Shown here in pieces: positions 38,265-50,024 of a stretch of 64,000 nt of DNA (within the stretch, counting starts at the first letter, position 1; the number at the start of each line of letters is the position of its first letter). The notes under the pieces are model-generated. The model did no database searches. It was not told where the DNA came from and saw only the letters and a program-made list of their open reading frames with translations. The position numbers and the translations under genes were made by a program. The DNA comes from Prorocentrum cordatum (lineage: Eukaryota; Sar; Dinophyceae; Prorocentrales; Prorocentraceae): the NCBI GenBank assembly GCA_963575745.1, contig CAUYUJ010013836.1:162501-226500 (forward strand), given 5' to 3'.

Positions 38265-40740
38265 CCGACCCGACCCAACCCGCCCCGCCCGTTAGGGTCC
38301 GCCCGACCCGACCCGACCCGCCCGTTAGGGTTCACGCGTGCTCACTCGAGCGCGCCCCACACCTCAGCGTCCCGCCTGCCCGACCCGACCCGCCCGCTAG
38401 GGTCCGCCCGACCGGACCCAGCCCGCCCGTTAGAATCCGCCCGACTCGACCCGACCCGCCCGTTAGGGTTCACGCGTGCTCACTCGTGCGCGCCCCACAC
38501 TTTAGTGCCCCGCCCGCTTCACCCGACCCGCCCGTTAGGGTCCGTCCGACCCGACCCGACCCGCTTCGCCAGGGTCCGCCTGCCCCACCCGACCCGCCCG
38601 TCAGGGTTCACACGTGCTCCCTCGAGTGCGCCTCCACACTTTAGTGTCCCGCCTGCCCGACCCGACCCGCCCGTTAGGGTCCGCCCGACCCGAACCCGTC
38701 CCGCCCGTTAGGGTCCGCCCGACCCGACCCGACCGCCCGTTAGGGTTCACGCATGCTCACTCGAGCGCGCCCCACACTTTAGTGTCCCGCCCGCCCGACC
38801 CGACCCGCCCGTCAGGGTCCGCCCGACCCGAAACCCCCGTTAGGGTCCGCCCGACCCGACCCGACCCGCCCGTTAGGGTTCACGCGTGCTCACTCGAGCG
38901 CGCCTCCACACTTTAGTGTCCCGCCCGCCCGACCGACCCGCCCGTTAGGGTCCGCCGACCCGACCGACCCGCCCTGCCCGTTAGGGTCCGCTCGACCCGA
39001 CCCGACCCGCCCGTCAGGGTTCACGCGTGCTCACTCGACCTCCACACTTAAGTGTCCCGCCTGCCCGACCCGACCCGCCCGTTAGGGTCCGCCCGACCCG
39101 AACCCGTCCCGCCCGTTAGGGTCCGCCTGCCCCACCCGACCCGCCCGTTAGGGTCACGCGTGCTCACTCGAGCGCGCCTCCACACTTTAGTGTCCCGCCC
39201 GCCCGACCCGACCCGCCCGCTAGGGTCCGCCCGACCCGATCCGACCCGCTTCGCCCGCCAGGGTCCGCCTGCCCCACCCGACCCGCCCGTCAGGGTTCAC
39301 GCGTGCTTCCTCGAGCGCGCCTCCACCTTTCAGTGTCCCGCCTGCCCGACCGACCCGCCCGTTAGGGTCCGCCCGACCCGAACCCGTCCCGCCCGTTAGG
39401 GTCCGCCCGTCCCGACCCGACCCGCCCGTTAGGGTTCACGCGTGCTCACCGAGCGCGCCCCACACTTTAGTGTCCCGCCTGCCCGACCCGACCCGCCCGC
39501 TAGGGTCCGCCCGACCCGACCCGACCCGCTTCGCCCGCCAGGGTCCGCCTGCCCCACCCGACCCGCCCGTCAGGGTTCACGCGTGCTCCCTCGAGTGCGC
39601 CTCCACACTTTAGTGTCCCGCCTGCCCGACCCGACCTGCCCGTTAGTGTCCCGCCTCCGCCCGACCGACCCGACCCGCCCGTCCCTGCCCCGTTACTTTA
39701 GTGTCCCGCCTGCCCGACCCGACCCGCCCGTCAGGGTCCGCCCGACCCGGTCCCGCCCGTTAGGGTCCGCCCGACCCGACCCGACCCGCCCGTCAGGGTT
39801 CACGCGTGCTCACTCGGGCGCGCCTCCATACTTTAGTGTCCCGCCTGCCCGACCCGACCCGCCCGTCAGGGTCCGCCCGACCCGAACCCGTCCCGCCCGT
39901 TAGGGTCCGCCCGTCCCGACCCGACCCGCCCGTTAGGGTTCACGCGTGCTCACTCGAGCGCGCCCTAAACTTTAGTGTCCCGCCCGCCCGACCCGACCCG
40001 CCAGCTAGGGTCCGCCCGACTCGACCCGACCCGCTTCGCCCGCCAGGGTCCGCCTGCCCCACCCGACCCGCCCGTCAGGGTTCACGCGTGCTCCCTCGAG
40101 TGCGCCTCCACACTTTAGTGTCCCGCCTGCCCGACCCGACCCGCCCGTTAGGGTCCGCCCGGCCCGAACCCGCCCCGCCCGTTAGGGTCCGCCCGACCCG
40201 ACCCGACCCGCCCGTTAGGGTTCACGCGTGCTCACTCGAGCGCGCCCCACACTTTAGTGTCCCGCCCGCCCGACCCGACCCGCCCGTTAGGGTCCGCCCG
40301 ACCCGACCCGACCCGCTTCGCCCGCCAGGGTCCGCCTGCCCCACCCGACCCGCCCGTCAGGGTTCACGCGTGCTCACTCGAGTGCGCCTCCACACTTTAG
40401 TGTCCCGCCTGCCCGACCCGACCGCCCGTTAGGGTCCGCCCGACCCGAACCCGTCCCGCCCGTTAGGGTCCGCCCGACCCGACCCGACCCGCCCGTTAGG
40501 GTTCACGCGTGCTCACTCGAGCGCGCCCCACACTTTAGTGTCCCGCCCGCCCGACCCGACCCGCCCGCTAGGGTCCGCCCGACCCGGCGCGACCCGCCCC
40601 GCCCGTTAGGATCCGCTCGCCCGACCCGGCCCGCGTGTGAGGGTCCGCTCGACCCGTCCCGCCCGTTAGGGTCCGCCCACCCGATCGGGCCCGCACGCTG
40701 GGGCTCACGCGTGCCCACTTGAGCGCGCCCCGCATTTTTT
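38265..40740. repeat. ~140-bp satellite array, about 17 units
   Basis: Marker GGTTCACGCGTGCTC recurs every 131-144 bp from 38330 to about 40700, with one 222-bp step near 39577-39799. Inside each unit are short CCCGACCCG and CCCGCCCGTTAGGGTCCG sub-repeats and a CACACTTTAGTGTCCCGCC block. Proline/arginine-rich reading frames across it are artefacts. Confidence 0.9.
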
Positions 40741-40904
40741 AGCGTCCCGTTCTGACGCATCTCAGACACTCCTTGACATCCGGGACCTCCTTGACCCCCC
40801 CCCACGTCTCTGTGACCCTTTCGCATACTCAAGCGGCGCGCCTCAAAGGCTCCCAGGGGTCAGCACGGCGGCGGCGACGGCCACGCCAGCGACGGCGGCG
40901 CCTA

Positions 40905-41190
40905 CTTTTGCCCCGGCGAAAGCCAACCCGGCGAAAGCCAACCCCGGCGAAAGCCAACCCGGCGAAAGCCAACCCCGGCGAAAGCCAACCCCGGCGAAAG
41001 CCAACCCGGCGAAAGCCAACCCGGCGAAAGCCAGCCCCGGCGAAAGCCAACCCCCGGCGAAAGCCAACCCCGGCGAAAGCCAACCCCGGCGAAAGCCAAC
41101 CCCGGCGAAACGAAGCCCGGCGAAACGAAGCCCGGCGAAACGAAGCCCGGCGAAACGAAGCCCGGCGAAAGCCAACCCCTGCGAAAGCCA
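40905..41190. repeat. 15-16-bp minisatellite, inverted (right arm)
   Basis: Units GGCGAAAGCCAACCCC and GGCGAAACGAAGCCC are the exact reverse complement of the left arm units. Order is also mirrored: the GAAACGAAGC variants lie at the outer edge on both sides. Confidence 0.88.
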
Positions 41191-41204
41191 TCCGTGCCAC
41201 AGCG

Positions 41205-41330
41205 CCGCCCCTCTGGAGCCTCTTGGGACCCTCGTGGGGCGCTCTTAAGTTCTCTTGAGGTCGCCTTCGAGCTCGCTTGGGTGTCTCTTGGACCATCTTG
41301 AAGCCCTCTTGAGGCCCCAGAAGCCCATGG
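41205..41330. repeat. TCTTGG degenerate minisatellite (right outer arm)
   Basis: Units such as CCTCTTGGGACC, GCTCTTAAG and CCATCTTGAAG. Reverse-complement partner of 37735-37870. Confidence 0.65.
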
Positions 41331-42261
41331 GAAGCGAAAAGGTGATAGAGCAAACGTCAGTGGCTTCCTTGGGTTGTGGACGGATCCTTGCCTTGGGTAC
41401 GTCCCTGGAATGCTCTGGGGGCACTTGGGAGCCGTGTTGGGGTAGTCGGGGGGTCTCTATGTGGCATTTTGGAGGACATTTTGAGCCATCATGGACCTTG
41501 CGCCATCTTGGAGGCCACCTTGAGCTACCTGGAGCCATCTAGGAGCTATGCTGATCCAAGCGCCTCCCAAGGATGCCCCCGAGATGCCAAATTCTTTGAC
41601 GAAAGGGGGGCCCTTTAGCTATCTCGCCCCTTGGGGGTCCTTCAACTACCCCGCCCCTTTGGAACTCAGAATTTTTCCTCTTGGGGCGCTCGTTAGGCAG
41701 CCTTAGGGCTGTCTCGGAGCCCTCATGGGCCCATCTTTGGGCCCCCTTTGGCCATGTTGGAGCAATCTTGAGGCCCTAGAAGTCCATCGGAAGCGAAAAT
41801 GCGAGAAGGTAAATTCAGTGATATTCAATAGATCTTGCTTGAACTGATGTTAGCCTCTTGGGGACATCCTTGGAAGGCCTCGTGGGGAGAGACATCCGAG
41901 GATTTTTTTTTTTTGTTTGTTCCCCCCTCCAGGCAGTTTTCCCGTCTTGGATCAATCCTTGGTGGCCCTGAGGCCCAGCAGAAGCGGGCCGAGGAGACCG
42001 ACATGCAGGAACAGCTCCTGGACCGAAACAATTCCTCCGCACTTTTGATGCCTCCCGCCCCCACTTGAGCAGCAGTCTGCCAGGCGTGCTGCTGCAGCGG
42101 CGACTGTCTCTGCGGCGAAGCCAGTGGCGGCGCCAGACGCGTCTTCGGTGACCGCCGCGGCGATGGTCACGCAGGCCGCCGCCGTATTCATACACGTCTG
42201 CCCTGCAGGCATGGATGGGGCTGCACACGCATGTGCATGACTGTATTGGGGCTTCGCGCCA
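41331..42261. other. TCTTGG-type repeats and unique sequence, no gene
   Basis: Further loose CTTGG-rich units lie at 41440-41560 and 41690-41790. The block around CTTGAGGCCC(C/T)AGAAG is present twice (about 41286 and 41770). A T-run occurs at 41906. No recognisable coding region. Confidence 0.5.

Positions 42262-42302
<41 letters not shown>
42262..42302. repeat. AT dinucleotide tract
   Basis: About 40 bp of AT units. Confidence 0.9.
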
Positions 42303-43616
42303 TTTATATAGAGTGAGGCCTCCTGGGAGCATCATGGGAAGTCGTGGTGGCTTTCTTGGGCCGCCTTGCTGTCAACCATAGTTTCCCTCAACGACCAGGT
42401 CCCGATCTGGATTGCGTTCGGAGGCGTTTGAAGGCCATTTTGGGCCTTCAAGCGCCCGGATGCTGAGGGTGGCACGAGCGCGAAGCATTTTCAAGGCACC
42501 CCGCCCGTCGATGCCCTCCCGGGCGCCACGTTCGGTTTTCTGGTTGGGCGGCAGAGGGGCGGCGAGAGCCGTCGGTGTTCTGAGGGGGACGGCCGCGGTA
42601 ATTGTTTTGCGTCCTGGGGGAAGGGGGGGTGGCAGGCACGACAACGAACCAGACGGCCGCGCAGGGGTAGGCACGACTGCCTATGCGTGCTGGCCCCCCG
42701 CCCACAATCTCTTTCTCCGCCGCGCGTTCCTCGCGGTGAGATAACCGCCTATTGTTTTCCGTCACTTTCGTGGCCCACCTCTATTTCCAATTCGGTGTCG
42801 CCCTCTGGTGCAGAGGACGTGTGCTGCGGGCCGATGCAGGAGGCGCGCTTGCGCCATCGACAAGCTGCTTCGGATAGTATCTGGCTTAAGATGAAGTTCT
42901 TCCCAGGACGATGCGGAGGTTGTTTAGCGAGCCGATAAGGAGGTTACCGATTGCGAGCACGGATGCCTGGGCCGTTGCGCCACCACGCATGGGCCATTGC
43001 AACGATACGCCACGTTCATGGCACGTGATCACCTTTTCCACGGCATCCGCACGCATGGGCTTGCAATTATTCTATCCTCTCAGGTTTGGCCACCGTTTGT
43101 GTCCGCGCGCCTCGACGTAGCTGGCCTCTGGGTTCCTCCCCGACGCCAGGAAATCCACCAAGACGGCGCGAAGACCCCTGCAGGCGCGTCTCCGAGGTCC
43201 CCAAAGAGCTTCCAAGATGTGCCCAAGAGGCCCGATCAGGATAACTAAGAACTCCCCCAAGAAGCGCGGCCAGGTGCCGCCAGTATCTCGTGTTCGTGGT
43301 TCCTGCTCCGTGCATCGCAGCAATAGGAGGAGAGCGGGTTAACAGTCTCAAGATGGCCAAGGGTGAGCCTAAGACAGCCCGAGAGAGGCCCAAGAGAGCC
43401 CCATGACGCTCCAAGAAAGCTCAAGATGGCCCAAGAGGGCGCACAAGATGGCCGAAAAGAACTCCAAGACGGCTCACGAGGCCCCCGAACAGTCCAAGAG
43501 ATGCCCCCAATACCCGCTTCAACGCGCGTCCAAGAGGCTTCAAGACGGCCTGGCCCCAAGGAGTTCCAAGGTGACCCCCCCAGACCCGGAGAACGTGGGA
43601 GACGAAGAATGATCCG
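42303..43616. other. No gene recognised; CCAAGA units at 43145-43240 and 43340-43575
   Basis: Apart from CCAAGA-type minisatellite patches and a short hairpin at 42429-42452, nothing is recognised. Confidence 0.45.
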
Positions 43617-43675
43617 AGTGAGGAGGAGGAGGAGGAGGAGGAGGAGGAGGAGGAGGAGGAGGAGAAGAAGGAGTA
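43617..43675. repeat. GGA microsatellite
   Basis: About 55 bp of GGA/GAG units. Confidence 0.88.
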
Positions 43676-43954
43676 GGAAGAGAAGGTAGGCAATAACAGC
43701 CGCAACGGGGAAAAGGAGTAGGGAAAGACGATGGACACACCAGCGAGAGGAATGCAGAGGGCGAGCAGACGAGAAGGGGGAGGATGATCACTGCCTGGGG
43801 AGGATGAGCATTGTAGTGTGTGACAAGATGTTGTTAGAGCGTGACGTAATGCATTTTCCGCTATCTGCGTAGCACATGTTTTCATCTTTTCACGGAAGCA
43901 GCGGGGTATCAGAGACTGGTAGATTACCCGGTAAACAGGTAAACAGGTAAACAG

Positions 43955-44060
43955 GAGAAGGAGGAGGAGGAGGAGGAGGAGGAGGAGGAGGAGGAGGAGG
44001 AGTGGAATGGAATGGACTGGAATGGACTGGACTGGACTGGACTGGAATGGAATGGACCCC
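43955..44060. repeat. GGA microsatellite followed by GGAATGGACT repeats
   Basis: GGA units to 44003, then about ten 5-bp units alternating GGAAT and GGACT to 44056. Confidence 0.88.
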
Positions 44061-44839
44061 TTCGCGATGTGGATCTCGAGTGAAAATTGCCTCCCCTGAG
44101 CTTGGCATGGGCCTCGAGGGAAAGGTAGAGCACCGCCGCCACGAGCGGCCGCCGCCGGCCGGTGGAGACGCACGTCATGATCCGACACACGTGCACCTCC
44201 CTGCTTCCGGCCACCCGGTGAGCCCCTCCACGCTGGCACCGAGGGTGCTGTGGCTGGCGCTCAGGTCCCTCCGAAGGCCGAACGCCCACGGCGTGAACCG
44301 AAACCAAACGCACAGCGTGGTCCTGCTCCTCGCCCCCTTTCTGCTCCTCCTTCCTTTCCTCTCCCTTCCCAAAACCAATCCTCCCCCCTCTCCTCTTCCT
44401 GCTCATCTCCTTTCCTCCTCCCTTCAAGTCTCCCTCCCGATCATTTCCTCCATCGCGTGATGCCCACGATGGGCTCGACCTGACTCTAGCGCCTCTTTTA
44501 CCTCCTGCTTGCACCCCTCTTGTTCTGTCCGTTGTCTTTACCCATCTGCTTTTTACTCGAAGGGGGGCTTCCATTGCCCGGGAGAGGCGTGGCTTTATCT
44601 GTGGCGATCTCCCGTCGCCGCCAACAGGGTCTGGTGCCTCGCCGGTCCTGATGGGTGCGACTTCCCCTCGCCGCCCACTGGGCCTTTGGGCCCCGCCGGC
44701 CTAGTTGTTGCGATGTGCGGTCGCCGCCCATGGGGTCCTCTGGTCCCGCTGGCCCTGGTGGCTGCGACGTCCAGTCGCCGCCCATGGATTCGGTAGTGAA
44801 TCATGGGAGCCTGGTATACAATTTTCATTGTGTCTTCAG
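44061..44839. other. No gene recognised
   Basis: Open frames without domains, and a pyrimidine-rich stretch at 44320-44450. Confidence 0.45.
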
Positions 44840-44864
44840 CGTCGATAAGCGTCTGGGAGTCGAT

Positions 44865-44945
44865 GAGATAGCGCAGATTTTGCGTCGGTTAGCGTCGATT
44901 AGCATCGATTTAGCGTCGATTAGCGTCGACCAGCGTCGATTCGCA
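44865..44945. repeat. ~12-bp minisatellite TTAGCGTCGA
   Basis: Six imperfect units of TTAGCGTCGAT or CCAGCGTCGAT, about 95 bp upstream of the predicted gene start. Confidence 0.75.
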
Positions 44946-45037
44946 AGAGCCGACAAGATGGTATGGGAGGCCCCGATGAGTTACCACCGGACACGGAGGA
45001 CACATCGAGAGAGGCGATCAGCATATTGGGTGGCTGC

Positions 45038-46872
45038 ATGGGCGCCTCTGCCTCGCGGGATCGAAGGCTGGAGTCATACAAAAGTCTCGCCGCCCAGTCC
45101 TGCGCGGCGCCAGCGGCGCGGTCGCCTGTGCCGGCCGCAGCCGTGCCCGCGCCGCCTCCGGAGGCCGCGCACGCCCGCGCGGCGCCAGCGGCGCAGTCGC
45201 CTGTGCTCGCCGCAGCAGCGCCCGCGCCGCCTCCGGAGGCCGGGTGGTGGTCGCAGTTCTTTGAGGTCGTCGGGAGCTCCAAACCCCCCCCCCGTGCTCG
45301 GTGGTTCCAAGATGGGGTCGTGAGGGAAAGGGTCCGAAGGATAGGAAGGGCCCCACGGGTGGATGTACACTGCCTGAGGCACCTCGTCTTCAGGACCCCA
45401 CCCTTCAGCACCCCCCCTCTTTGGACAACCGACTCGCAGCCCACGAGGCGCACCCGTGCGCACGCACCCTTGCCCCGGGCTTCCCGTCTCAGCTCCTGCT
45501 CCCGCGACCGCTCCTGCGTCCTGGCTCTCCTCCGCTCCCGGCCCAACTGCCCGCTCCTGCCCCCGCTCCTGCCCTCTGCCCCCCAGCTATCCCGAGGGCC
45601 CCCAGGACCCAGACATCTGGCGTCTCGGTTTTTCCGAGACACGGGTCCCCGACTCGGGACCATCGAAATGGGTACGGAAAGAATGGGTAAGATGCCCATC
45701 AGCAGTTCCTTTTCATTTTGAACAGGACTCGCTGTCCGTGCCGCCGCGGACGTTGTTCATTGAAGACAAGAAGCCGCCTGCCCGACAGCGGCCGCTGTCG
45801 GTTTTGGACTACGTTTCTTGACGTTTCTTGTTGGGCGTTGTACCCATGCTTTCCCGTACTCCTTTCGGGCGTCCGGGCCGACCTCTCGACCACCTTCCCA
45901 GGACTGGCTTTCCATCCCGAGTCGTTCCCTGACGGTCCCGAGGCCCGGTGAGGGCCCCGAGAGGCAGAAAACGCGGACAGAGCAGCTCCGCCTCGATTTT
46001 TCCGGGACGCCCGACGTCTGGGGGTCGCCGGGCGCCCGCGGTGCGCTTGCTGCGGGCCTTGGCCAGGCCATCCCGGGCCCAGGGCCGGCGTGCGCGCCGA
46101 GCCTGCGCCCGCGACGGGCCAGGCCATGCTCGGTGCAGGTGCGCAGTCGGCGCCCTCCTGGGCGTGCACGCCCGTCGTTGTGAGGAGGTGTCCTGGTACT
46201 CCCAGATCAAGCGCACGCAGTCAACCCGCATGGTAAGGATGGGCAACCTGCCCGAGGGTACCCTTGCATCCTTGCCCTTTCGGCCCACCCTTAGCGACTT
46301 TCACTGGCCAACCTCGTTCGAAAAACGTCAAGTGGGCCCTCCAAGGCCCTTGCATCCTTACTGCCTATCCTTCTGATACGGGTTGACTGTACTCCAGGCG
46401 CCTTCCTACTTCAACAATCGAATCGATATGATTCTCCGGGCGGGCCCGAGCCCAGTCTACTTCATCCGCCCTCCTGCTTCCCGTTTCCGCCGACTTCTTA
46501 CGACGGGCGGGTACCCCGAGGGCAACCGGGAAGCGCAGATCGGGGGTCCCCAGGTGACGCAGCGGCGCGGAGGCGTGGGGCCGAGCCTCCGCCTGGCCGC
46601 TGCTGGGCCTCGCAAGCCCTGGGGGCAGCACGGGCTCACGCTCCGTGGATCAGCGTTTTGGAATCGCGGCGATGTCTCTCCCCATGGGGTCGGCTGAGGA
46701 CCCAGGCCCCCCGGTGTCGTGAGGCAAGTGCTTGATTTGCATCTTTGTGTTCATCTTCTGCCTCCAGGGACCCTCACTGGGCCCCTGGTGCCGTCACGAA
46801 GTGTCTCGGGGTGAAGAGCCGGCTCCACGGAGAGTGTCGAGACGGTCTCGACGAGACCTCTGGGGGTCCATG
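45038..46872 (+). CDS. Probable multi-exon gene, function unknown
   Basis: I infer five exons, all phase 0: 45038-45319 (donor GTGAGG), 45726-45812 (acceptor AACAG), 46185-46232 (EVSWYSQIKRTQSTRM, donor GTAAGG), 46398-46553 (acceptor CTCCAG, donor GTGACG) and 46768-46872 (acceptor CTCCAG, donor GTGTGA). A sixth segment, 46980-47026 (acceptor GCGCAG, donor GTGAGA), may follow. The spliced product would be about 226 residues up to there. It begins MGASASRD, which fits an N-myristoylation signal (Gly2, Ser6). Next come two copies of an Ala/Pro-rich 25-residue repeat, then segments of normal composition such as RTLFIEDKKPPARQRPLSV and APSYFNNRIDMILRAGPSPV. No family is recognised. Support is the run of in-phase GT-AG sites bounding non-repetitive peptides. 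Exon ends, and whether the gene continues beyond 47026, are uncertain. Confidence 0.45.
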
Positions 46873-47026
46873 GTGTGAGCAAGTCGCGACGGCGGGGCTC
46901 CGGGGGCGTGGGTGTCGGGGCGCGCTTTCGAGCGGGGTGGGCGCACCATGTCTCTGACCCTCGTGTGCCCTCTGCGCAGCGGTTGCTCCTTCAAGGAGCG
47001 TGCTGGACCAGTGCTGGGACTGGCGG

Positions 47027-48822
47027 GTGAGATCGGGTCATTGCGCCGCTATCGGTCCACGAGATCCCAGCTTCCTGCTTCTCACTGTGAGGGCGATTCA
47101 GAAATACACCTCAACTGCCAGGCCCTGTGCTCCTTCCCATCGGCAGGACTCGTGGAATGACGTTGCGTCGGATATGCTTCGACCAGCATTTTGCTCAGAG
47201 CACTCATTAGCGATCGTCCATGCGGGAATCCGGGAGGGAGGCAAGGGGGCACAAAGCTGGACACACCATCAATCGAGCTGCTTCGGCAGCGTTTTTGGTT
47301 CCATCTGCCCCAAGAAAAAGTCTCGTGAAGGTCGCAAGACCCCCTGGTCGTTTCACAACACCGCTTAAGATGGTGACACGTGCTTCAGCAGATCGTGCCA
47401 TTTTCTTAACTCATCGGAAGGATGAAGGTCAATACCACTTCCATCCTCTTCCATCCTTGACGCAGTGCGCTTTCAGCCAACAGTGCGTTGAGCCAGTGTG
47501 CCTCTCATGTTCTTCTTGAGACATGGCCACGATGCAATGGGTCGGAGAGAAGACGAAGAGAAGTGCGGACCGCAACCCAACTTTGCTCAACCATGCAGGT
47601 GTGGTATCACTGCGCGTCTCCCTGTCGCGGGTGCCCTGGGCAAGACTAAACCTCTCGGGGGTGTCATCTCGCCGTGTGTCCAAGCCAATTGACACATCAG
47701 ATGCAGGTTCGGTAATCGCACAGCTCGCCTCCTCTGCCCCTTGTCTGCCTTCGTATTCCTTCCGCGGGATTTCGCTGGCCACCTCGGCCAAATGCGCTTA
47801 CACATGATACACGCGACGCGCCCCTCTGTTCGTCCAAAGTCCACCACTCGAGCTCACCCAGCGCAGGTTGATTTGCATGATGTCCTATGTATTGGTGCGG
47901 TTTGAACTCGCTGTCTCGTCTTAATCATGTTGTCCGCTTTCTTCATCCTCCAAGCTCGCTCGGAGGAAACATGCCAAGCATGAGTGCATGCATTCACAAG
48001 CACTTGTGCGTGTGCATTCAGGCATACACTTAGACACCGACACACGGCAATATCTACGGGTCAGCACTTTAAGGGGACTTGCGACAAGTTGCGCATGCGC
48101 AATTTTGAATCGATGTGCCCATCGAGTCAACACATGAGTGTGTACACGCATGCAAGCACACATTCATGCACGTATTGCACGCTGTGCAACTCCCTCATCC
48201 TTCTGTGCGTTCACTCTAAATCGATATGGCGTATTCGAACTTGGACATCCGCCTCCCGCAAGCACCGAATGACCCAATGGGAGAACGTTGTGTCCCTCAC
48301 GAGTCGTTCTGAAGACGCGACACCCCGCGCTGCCTGAGTCAAGGCCAACGGTTGTATTGTCTAGCAGGGGATGCCTCTCGAAGGCACCAGTGCTTCCGCA
48401 ATTTGCTGCCAGTGGCTCGAGCTAGAGGCTACCGACTACGGGCACAAGCATGCACGCGCGCTTTCTCGCTCTGCTCCATAGCACCCATTGACGCGATCGT
48501 GGTCTAGCTTGAGTTGTGAGAGCAGTTCAGCCCCTCGGCCTGGTGGCACGGATTGTTTTTATCCCATTGGGCAAATGCGAATGCGCTCCAGCTTCGACGC
48601 CCACTAGGACTTGACCCCTTTGGGAAAAAGAACGAGTTTCTGTGCTCTGGATTCAAGGCTCCCCCAGGTTCATCTGCGTGATGCAGATCTTCGCTCGCTC
48701 ACTGCCGCCATGGACGGCCTCCTGCACAAGCTCCGGGAGGAGGCGGGGCGCAGTCTGCTCCGGTGCATGTGTTTAGGTGGCTTTGGCTGGAGGGGCCGCG
48801 AGTAAGGCGTCGCGTGTTCTGG
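47027..48822. other. No gene confirmed
   Basis: Possible further exons of the preceding gene lie near 47098-47200 (after GATTCAG), but no unique chain could be built. 47990-48190 is rich in GCATNCAC units. Sequence is less GC-biased than the repeat arrays. Confidence 0.35.
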
Positions 48823-48987
48823 ATGAAGGTGCTCGCAAGCAGCGTGCTGGCGGCATTTGCGTGTTTTAGCTTGCTCGTCCCACATTGCTCCTGTGACGAA
48901 ATCCCCCTGGAGGTGGGACTGGATCAGGGGGCCTTCGGTAGGGACCACCTCAGCTCGGAGATTCCGAGAGAGTTCTGGAGAAACTGA
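48823..48987 (+). CDS. Candidate first exon with signal-peptide-like N terminus
   Basis: The ATG at 48823 opens MKVLASSVLAAFACFSLLVP, followed by HCSCDEIPLE. This has a short basic start, a 15-residue hydrophobic core and small/cysteine residues suited to signal-peptidase cleavage. The frame ends at 48987 after 54 residues, so it would be either a small secreted peptide or the first exon of a larger gene. The open frame extends 20 codons upstream to 48763 with less typical sequence. No homology recognised. Confidence 0.25.
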   Translation: MKVLASSVLAAFACFSLLVPHCSCDEIPLEVGLDQGAFGRDHLSSEIPREFWRN

Positions 48988-50024
48988 CCGCGCCAGTCAT
49001 CTTGACACCCACGCTCGCTTTCGTTGATCATCGGAAGGACAAGAAAAGGCATGATCTGGAGGCGCTACCCCTGGCGCGCACCTCGCGCGCTGGGGAGGGG
49101 GCTCAGCGCCGATCCGATCAATCCGCGCGGACCTCAGGAAGATTATGCTTGTGCATATTTTGTTCCTCCAGCTCAGCTGGCCCCTACCGAGGTACCCTCG
49201 AGGTTTTTTTCAAGGTCGCCCAGGCACCTTGTCAGCCCTTCAGATCCGGACATGACAGATCAAGTCAGGGACGGCGGTTTTGCTTTGTTTCGGTCCCCTG
49301 GTTCCTGCCATGATTCTTTTTCGTAGTGTCGCCATATCTTCAGGACGCCTGATCCTTGAAGTCGCGTGAACACCCTTCAGCGCGAGACTCAAGCAGTGCA
49401 TTCCAGAGAGTTCGACCTTGCCGAAGGAGCAAGGGTTGCACTCTTTGCCCTTGGCGGAAGCTGACTGGAATGCCCGCCGCGGACCTTGGCGGAAGTGACG
49501 CTGGAGTGGCTCGGCCAGCGGAAGCCTGATTCAAGCCGTCGGAAGTGAAAGCGGAGCCCACAAGACGTGCCAAAACATGTGTCCTCAGGTTTTTGGTGCC
49601 ATTGATTTTGACACGTATTGAGGCCTGAACATACAGCGGACTGGTTAAGCGCATGTATTATGTACGTCCACGATTTTGTAGGAAGCAAGGAGATGCTGCA
49701 TGGAGGGGTGAGAGAAGAATAATGATGAATGCAGAACTACGAGACGTGAGCGGGTTGGTGGTCACCTCGTTCTTCTCTTCTGTGTTGTTTCCACTTGCTG
49801 CGATAATGGAGAGAGTCTGTGAGAAGGGCGGGTGTGTGGGAATCAGCGCTGCAGCAGCCTTCGAAGGGTGCGCTCCGGCGCAGGCCAGCACTCCGCACTC
49901 CGCACCCTGCACTTGCTTGCCGTTGTTTCACACATCGTAAGTAAGGGGCTGCTGTTATCAGTGTCATGCCTCCGCCTCCTAGCCTCTTTATCTTCCTCGT
50001 ATCGCACATAGTGAAGCCGTACTG
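48988..50024. other. No gene recognised
   Basis: Short frames only, with no repeat array and no domain. Confidence 0.4.

Noticed and set aside
38265-40740. TTAGGG motifs as interstitial telomere
   Set aside because: The hexamer is never in tandem. It is part of a longer GC-rich satellite unit.
37873-41190. Regularly spaced repeats as a CRISPR array
   Set aside because: Units are contiguous minisatellites without unique spacers, in a eukaryotic context with no cas genes.
42429-42452. GGCCATTTTGGG resembling part of the spliced leader
   Set aside because: It is a perfect 9-bp stem hairpin (TTGAAGGCC / GGCCTTCAA). Outside the CCATTTTGG core it does not match the leader.
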